A stretch of DNA of 64,000 nt, taken from assembly GCF_963678635.1 (NCBI RefSeq), contig NC_087063.1, positions 65,896,471 to 65,960,470 of the forward strand, written 5' to 3'. The stretch is from Symsagittifera roscoffensis (lineage: Eukaryota; Xenacoelomorpha; Acoela; Convolutidae). The notes under the pieces were generated by a model. The model had not been told where the DNA came from, did no database searches, and worked only from the letters and a program-made list of their open reading frames with translations. Below are positions 57,016 to 64,000 of this stretch, in pieces; position 1 is the first letter of the stretch, and each line of letters starts with the position of its first letter. A program made the translations under genes and the position numbers.

Positions 57016-57839
57016 AAAGTTGAATTTCAAAAACAACTTTAATTTTAAAATTAATAATCTTTGCACCTCTGAATCATTTTGAACTTTCATTTCTCAAAGT
57101 AACATGCTGACAAACGCGCAACAATTCTAGTTCAAATTTAGCCAATAGGATTCATTCAATCCGTCACCTTCTATAACTATAACACCAACCAATTAGACGA
57201 AAGATATTAAACTCCAGGCATATCTATAACTATAACTTTACAACCTCCAGGTCAAAAATAAGCAAACCACTCAAACTTGACAACTAAAATAAATACCACC
57301 ATAATATCATAACCCTCCCTTATCTAATAACGCAAAGATCAACAATATTTTCCCAACTTAGACCTCAAAAACCCCCCAACCAAAAATGATAAACTAGCCT
57401 AAAGTAAAAATACGACCATATTAATTTAGCCTAAAGTACAAAAAACTCAAAAATACCCCAGATCACCTGACAAATAAAAATAAAGCAAAGAAGACCTCCC
57501 GAACACCATAAAATTCGCCCCCAACAACTTTTCACAAAACTCAACCCAATTGTCAAAAAATCAAAAAATAATCCGACCACACTTGAAAATCGCCCCAAAC
57601 AACAAAAAATATTCGACCAAGAAGCCATTTCTTAAATGCTCTTCTCTCGATCAGTCAATACAATTTTCAACATTTTCATAAACTTTTTCACAATACTTAA
57701 ACTTTTATTCATATTTATCTTTGATACCTTTGAAGCTTTTATAATAATTTTAATCATTTTTTGCAATATTTTTTAAATTTTCTACTCCCTATTTGAAATA
57801 TATCTCCAACTTTCCCAAATCATTGACCATATTCACAGG
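57016..57839 (+). other. Non-coding stretch between pol and ORF B (unit 2)
   Basis: Identical in layout to 43436-44259; no feature beyond the two short direct repeats. Confidence 0.4.
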
Positions 57840-57998
57840 CAGGGGCAAAATTTGGCCAAAACAGGGTCTTTTTACTGCTTTTGGAGAGCTCGGAAAATCA
57901 ATCTGATCGACCTAAAAAAAAAAAAAAGGTCGTCAAAATTTTCGAAAATTTTTTGAAAATCCGCCCCCCCCCTCGAGAAAATCCTAGATCCGCCCCTG
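57840..57998. mobile_element. hAT-type MITE with 8-bp target duplication (unit 2)
   Basis: The same insertion as at 44260-44418, with TTCACAGG on both sides, inherited through the tandem duplication. Confidence 0.85.
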
Positions 57999-58030
57999 TT
58001 CACAGGTACGATAACCCAAAGTTTATTTAA

Positions 58031-59344
58031 ATGATACGAACAATTTTTAGTAGAACAGATATTTTTTTACTATTTGTAATTTTTATAACTTTTTTATCGT
58101 CCCTAATATTGACAATGTGCAAATGTATAAAAAAAGGCAATAATCACATTCGCCTTAGCAACAATCCTTTTAATTCTTTTCCTTGAGGAATACAACAATA
58201 AACAAAAACTTTTTCACCAGGAAAAATCAATCAGAATACCTTCAAAAATTGGTAACCAACAATCACACAGTCAGTCTTCACCGACATCATCCCAAGAAAA
58301 CCCGACAATACCTACAACTACCCAAGACCCCCAAACATCCACACGAATTTCTTTCCAAGATAACCCATACACTTTTGAAGAACGACACGCTCGCTTATCT
58401 GAACCATTAGAACCAGTTCAGCGACAGGCACCCCTAAGTGAACCAACATATAACTTGTACCCAACATTACCACAAGAATTAAGTAGAATCAGAAATATTA
58501 GTCGAAACCAAAATACAGTTGAAATAAATAAACAAATTATACATCCACGACGAAATAAAAATTTCCAAACCCCCCGAGTTCATTTTGATATACCCCAATC
58601 CCCATCACCAATTACTCCAGACAATAGCACATTACCAGAAACCCCTTCACTTCTTTCACAACGTAGCACCTCAAGTCCCTCAGATTACTTAGGTTCAACA
58701 CCAACATCTGAACAAATACGTGACAATCCCTTTAACCCCCCCCCAACCAAACATCACGACTACCATATTGGACAACACACTCATTCACACAAGGTGAACC
58801 AAATTTAATAAATGATCCAATAGATATTTCTACGGATACAACAACATCATCATCACTACCAGATACATTATCACTACCATCAACACCATCAATAAGCCAG
58901 ATTTCACCGAAGCCTTTCCCCCTAAATTTTCCAAATAACCTCGACGCTAGATATCGAGAACAATCATCAACAAATATCCCTTTAAGATTAGATTGGAACA
59001 CGTGCACAGCACCCCCATCATTATTTGGACAACATCCAGAAAGTAACCGACTCCACAATTGGGCACTCCATAGACTACAATATAGACAAGACATTCGTGA
59101 CCATAACATCCAAATACTCCAACAAAATAGTCTACAATTAAAATTCGAAATCACGGTTAAACTTAACAACATTGTTCAACATCCTTACCCATTAAACCCA
59201 CCCAATATAACAGCTCAATCGCTACCACCACCATTTATAACAACTGAAGTAATATATAAGTACGACAGATATACCAAAAAGACAATTGGTTACATCACAT
59301 TTTATAACCCATACTCAGGATTATCATACACATGTATATTCTAA
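58031..59344 (+). pseudogene. ORF B, membrane-anchored protein (unit 2), broken
   Basis: Hydrophobic N-terminal segment, TGA at 58184 and the second frameshift near 58740 are as in unit 1. The open part 58455-58808 is unchanged. Confidence 0.5.
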
Positions 59345-59937
59345 AAATATTGATACTTCAACAAATCTTTTTTTCAATATTTTCCGACCCAAAAACAAAT
59401 CCTTCTCCCCGCACAGGACCCCAGGACTTATTAGTGACACACTACGATTGTGAAGAAAATGAACAAAAAACACTACACAAATATGCAATAAATCAAGTAT
59501 CACAATGCGAAACGGAACCACAAGCTATAGAAACTACAAATGTAATAGCGACACTGTATTCAAAAGCCCGAGCAACAACAGTCGCAGGATATAAATTTAC
59601 AGCAACATTTTCCGAAAAGAAAGTACATTTTTCACAAGTTTCAAACGGAAATAAAAACCGACTTGACCACGAATCATTCTACCAAAGTAATATAGAACGA
59701 CTTCTACATCTAAATCCCGATTATTGTAAAAACGAGCTACTCAGATTAAATATCACAAGAAATAAAAACACCGACAGAAAACTAGTATATTTTCAAGTCT
59801 TTGCCGATTCTGTACATCAAGCAGAACTTGAAAGATATCAAGGACATATAAAACTAGATGAAAAATACCCATACAACGGCGCACACGGAAGATTAACTTA
59901 TGAGATACACGATAAGCACTGGATACCACACATTGGT
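59332..59937 (+). pseudogene. ORF C (env-like), N-terminal part (unit 2)
   Basis: Same as 45752-46357 and cut by the same junction; I see no residue differences. Confidence 0.55.
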
Positions 59938-59947
59938 AACCTAGTAA

Positions 59948-60407
59948 AAAATATACTAGTTTTCTGTCGGTGTTTTCATTTCTTGGGATATTTAATCTGA
60001 ATAGCTCGTTTTTACAATCATCGGGATTAAGATGCAGAAGTCGTTCTATATTTCCTTGGTAGAATGATTCGTGGTCAAGTCGGTTTATTTCCGTTTCAAA
60101 CTTGTGAATAATGTACTTTCTTTTCGGAAAATTTTGCTGTAATTTTATATCCTGCAACTGTTGTTGCTCGGGCTTTTGAATACAGTGTTGCTATTACATT
60201 TGTAGTTTCTATAGCTTGTGGTTCCGTTTCGCATTGTGATACTTGATTTATTGCATATTTGTGTAGTGTTTTTTGTTCATTTTCTTCACAATCGTAGTGT
60301 GTTACTAATAAGTCCTGGGGTTCTGTGCGGGGAAAAGGATTTGTGTTTTGGTCGGAAAACATTGAAAAAAAGATTTTTTGAAGAATCAATAATTTTAGAA
60401 TATACAT
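59948..60407 (-). pseudogene. ORF C N-terminal fragment, minus strand (unit 3)
   Basis: Copy of 46368-46827 with no visible change. Confidence 0.6.
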
Positions 60408-60682
60408 GTGTATGATAATCCTGAGTATGGGTTATAAAATGTGATGTAACCAATTGTCTTTTTGGTATATCTGTCGTACTTATATATTACTTCAGTTGTT
60501 ATAAATGGTGGTGGTAGCAATTGAGCTGTTATATTGGGTGGGTTTATTGGGTAAGGATGTTGAACAATGTTGTTAAGTTTAACCGTGATTTCGAATTTTA
60601 ATTGTAGACTATTTTGTTGGAGTATTTGGATGTTATGGTCACGAATGTCTTCGTGGATGTCTTGGAGAGACCAGTGATCACA
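60395..60682 (-). pseudogene. ORF B C-terminal fragment, minus strand (unit 3)
   Basis: Copy of 46815-47102. Confidence 0.6.
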
Positions 60683-60803
60683 TAACTCATCTGGTGCGAC
60701 CATAAGTCTCGAATAAGACCTTAATAGCTTAGAACTAACCAAAAATAGATTAGAAATTAGACAAAACATTTTCAAAACGTTATACGATAATAATTTAATC
60801 GAA

Positions 60804-61010
60804 ATGTCTCTACGACTCAATAGATCAGAACCGATATTCCGAACAATAATAGAACTACCCGGAATTGGAAGAAAACCTCGAACAAAAGACGACATACGAC
60901 AAAGTAGAAACTTACCAAATAGTTTTATGATCGTACGGCAAAAGCCAACACAAACTTTTATATTTAGAATCTTATTAGCATTGAATTTAGATTTTCATCT
61001 GCAAACATAA
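60804..61010 (+). CDS. ORF0 (unit 3)
   Basis: 68 residues, identical to unit 2. Confidence 0.4.
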   Translation: MSLRLNRSEPIFRTIIELPGIGRKPRTKDDIRQSRNLPNSFMIVRQKPTQTFIFRILLALNLDFHLQT

Positions 61011-61932
61011 AATTTTGAAGTCAATCTTCATGATCATTTCAGGCGCTAAACAAAATTATTAATGTACAATAACGATTGATAAAAAGATCTCAGATCGTTT
61101 TCTCAATTTCTGCAGTCTTATATAAAACATATTTGAAAAATATTTATTGAAGAAAAAAAATTTTGTAGCATGACATTAAATTGTTAGTAATCATAAAATC
61201 ATCTGTTGTCCCAGCTTTATCACCTAAACATAACAGCAATCATAAACTCACTAATATCATTAAAATACTAAATCTTTTTCTTAAATAAATATAAACCATT
61301 TTAAACTGAAATTCACTTAATTTTAAAATCAGATCATCAAGGCTTATCCTTGGATCTCAATAAATTTTCTATTTCACTAAATTTAAAACCTGATCATCAG
61401 GGCTTATCCTTGGATCAAAAAGAACAATTTTGTTCTCCCCCACCCACTTAGCAAATGTCTAACGACCTCAAACGTCGATTCACTATCCAACCCTTCCAAA
61501 AGACCCAAGACTAATAGAAATTTTTAAATAAAACTAACCATTCAAATTAGGATAAACAGTGAAAAACTTCTGTTATTCATCCTTCACTTGAACCCTCCTC
61601 TTACCAGACCCAGGATAGATCTTAGACTTAGTAAGTTTTAAATAGTATCTAACGAACTACTTGCGTTCTATTTATACCTGAACCTTGTGGATGGATTTAC
61701 TATTCTCCAACCCTTGAACACAATCACTACCCCTAAGTAAGATTAAGTAAGTTAACACCTTAGCTTAGACTAGCCACGAGAAAGTAAAAAATCAATCTTC
61801 GGAATCGATATACTTTTCTCTCCAACCCTAAATAAAAAGACCCAGGTTAAGCTAACCAAAAAATCGTAAGGACTAACAGTCTAATAAAATAGAAATACCT
61901 AACAACTTTTTGCATCCCTCATCCTAAACCTT
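61011..61932 (+). promoter_or_regulatory. Leader with iterated motifs (unit 3)
   Basis: Hairpin motifs at 61332 and 61392 and the three TCCAACCCT boxes are present. Confidence 0.5.
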
Positions 61933-62393
61933 ATGTCATTCAAAAATCTAGGAAATAAGCAAGAATCGTTTTACACAACTGTGAGATAGATAACAAAAAA
62001 TACGATCTTGTCATCACACCTCATACACAAACAGTTGGATACATTAGAACAAAACGACAAACAATAAAAAGAAAAATTATAAATGAACAAAGACAAATCA
62101 CACGAAAAAGATTTTCAAAAAATAGAAACGCCTTTTCAGAATCAGAAGCCAGCAATTTAGATGAACTCTACAAATAAAAAAAATCAATTGATAACAATTG
62201 TCCCATTCACGATCAATTATATTTTTCCGATTCAGAAACAACTTCAAATTCATCAAAAAGAGAAAAAAGAAGAACAAAAAAGCAATACAAACACAAACCA
62301 GTACACTTGTATAATTGGAATCAACCAATTAGACACATCGATAGTAATATATTAACAGTCATTAAACAAAAAAATGAGCCACACTCAAAGTGA
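61933..62393 (+). pseudogene. ORF1, basic protein (unit 3), broken
   Basis: Same deletion and stop as units 1 and 2. Confidence 0.6.
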
Positions 62394-64000
62394 CGATAGT
62401 CCAGATGACGAAGAGGTTTACCCCTTCCTCATAGATGCACCCGATAATAGAGGGCAACATGATTTTTGCAAGAATTTACTCGTAAATTTGTTTGAACCCG
62501 GAATCAGTCCATGCAAAGCAGAATTCCCAGATGTAAAAATCAAAAGACAAATTATTGAACATTATTTGAAAGACATATGTAACTTAACACAACAATATGG
62601 AATCTACACCATAGAATTCAGCACACCAAATACGAATCATCGTAAATATGTAATTCAAACAGATGATCTTAAATTAGAATTTTCAAAAGTATTCCTAGAA
62701 TATATCAAAAGCATAAAATATCATAATTCACAAAGAGCAAACTCTATATTCACTAATGAAGTTTTTGCAATAATATATACCTATATCTCTATATTAGAAA
62801 AAACTGAATTTCAAAGTATCTCACCAACTGAAACATCTAAACATACAAAAGTACGACATGAAATCACATTATTTTCAACTTTTCTACATATAATCAAAGA
62901 AAATTTCACTAAAGACGATGTTTCACAACACACAAAACATGACTTACAAAAAATTTTGGCATGGTTTATAATAGATTATTTCACACATACTTTAGACTTA
63001 ATTTCACAAGCAAGAAAAAATTTCAGACCTCAAAATTCAAACGATGATACTGCCATTACAGAACAATCAGACTACGTTTGGGACCCTGAATAGTACCATC
63101 CTACATTTATAAATATCCCACAATCTATCTCAAGTCAAGCAATAAGTACAATATCTTACCACAGAGATTATGTAAAAGTAGTACCACTAACCATTGATGC
63201 AACACCATTAAACTACAATACATTTTTACCTGATACACGAAATAACAGTTTAAAGTCGACCGTCATACACAATGAAAACCTTAAGGGAACTAGAAATCTT
63301 ACACAACAAGATATTCAAACACCATCACAATTCATAAATGAAGAAATTGTCCAAACAACAACAACTACACAACAAAGTATTGCACCAATACATCCAAATT
63401 TAACAACACCAAGAAATACAAATACTTCACAGGCACAAGTAACCTTACAATCAACCGTTAAACCTTCGGTTGCTCCAGAATATTCACATATGGATTATCA
63501 AACATATAGACCCATGACAGTACCGTCAAAAACACAAAAATCATTCACAAGAAACACCTTTGCAGAACATAATTCTGCTCACAAACAAAGAACAAATCAA
63601 CCCCCACGAAAAAAAAAATCATGTATGTTATCACTATTGGGATAACCCAATGACAACAACCAACTCAGTAAATTTTCGAACTAATTCACATCCTCCACAG
63701 GATCATAGTGAAAATTACCAAATCATAGTGAAAATTTTTTCAACAAAACAAAAATAAAAAGCAAGCACCTCATCATAAGGATTATTTATCATCTGATGAT
63801 GATTATTTACAACCAGACATTTTTGCACCATATACCCAAGAATATCGCACACAAGGATCGCGACGACCTCATACATATAATAGAATTTTTTCTCCAAACC
63901 CAACAGATACACGAAATCAACAACCAATACATATGCCAAATCCAACTAATACACAATCTTTTCAACCGATTCAACCAAAAAACCCAATGACTATGCACTC
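62374..64000 (+). pseudogene. gag: gag, N-terminal extension and start of capsid region, cut by window end (unit 3)
   Basis: Same TAG at 63091 and ten-base A-run as unit 2. The window ends in the Pro/Gln/Asn-rich stretch before the capsid domain. Confidence 0.7.

Larger units (their letters stand above)
46368..59947 (+). mobile_element. Tandem unit 2 (13,580 bp)
   Basis: Same layout as unit 1. It is three bases shorter through single-base deletions: in an A-run of the leader, in the A-run at 50030-50039, and the C before the A-run at 52093. Other differences are scattered single substitutions. It shares nearly all of these with unit 3. Confidence 0.85.
59948..64000 (+). mobile_element. Tandem unit 3, cut by the window end
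   Basis: Begins at the same breakpoint as unit 2 and matches it almost base for base (one visible difference is A for C at 63630). It runs to the capsid region of gag at the window edge, so the array continues beyond. Confidence 0.85.

Overview
The window is AT-rich eukaryotic DNA, most likely from an invertebrate animal. There are no bacterial-style operons or ribosome binding sites. It holds satellite-like repeats, hAT-type miniature elements, a few candidate exons with GT-AG borders, and copies of a large Ty3/gypsy-like LTR retroelement. A nematode is possible but unproven. I found no rRNA, convincing tRNA or CRISPR array.

Layout. (1) Positions 1-3146 are the 5' part of a retroelement on the minus strand: a 410-bp LTR (TG...CA), a primer-binding-site-like TGG, a long leader with a conserved small ORF (ORF0), a basic ORF (ORF1), and an intact Gag N-terminal frame running off the window. 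(2) Positions 3147-28772 are non-element DNA: mostly unrecognised AT-rich sequence with a degenerate hAT MITE, a minisatellite, a ~450-bp satellite-like family with hairpin ends, a second dispersed repeat family, several short tandem arrays and a few weak exon candidates. (3) Positions 28773-33519 hold a rearranged minus-strand LTR and the degraded 3' genes (ORF B end, env-like ORF C) of a minus-strand copy. (4) From 33520 the same family runs on the plus strand in the order leader/ORF0, ORF1, gag, pro, RT-RNase H, integrase, membrane-anchored ORF B, ORF C.

The block 32785-46367 is tandemly repeated with a 13.58-kb period (46368-59947, then 59948 to beyond the window end). The period equals the distance between two breakpoints: one in the plus-strand ORF C, one in the inverted minus-strand ORF C. 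This is therefore a segmental tandem duplication of two head-to-head elements, not repeated transposition. The units share stops, frameshifts and an internal hAT MITE with a perfect 8-bp target duplication, so the element was already dead when amplified. Units 2 and 3 are nearly identical and differ from unit 1 at scattered sites.

An intact element would be an estimated 16-17 kb. Gag would form the particle, protease/RT/RNase H/integrase would process, copy and insert the genome, and ORF B (N-terminal membrane anchor) and ORF C (signal peptide, large ectodomain-like protein) suggest an errantivirus-like envelope function. ORF0, ORF1 and the iterated leader motifs are extra parts I do not recognise; they are better preserved in the left copy, which may belong to a less decayed element.
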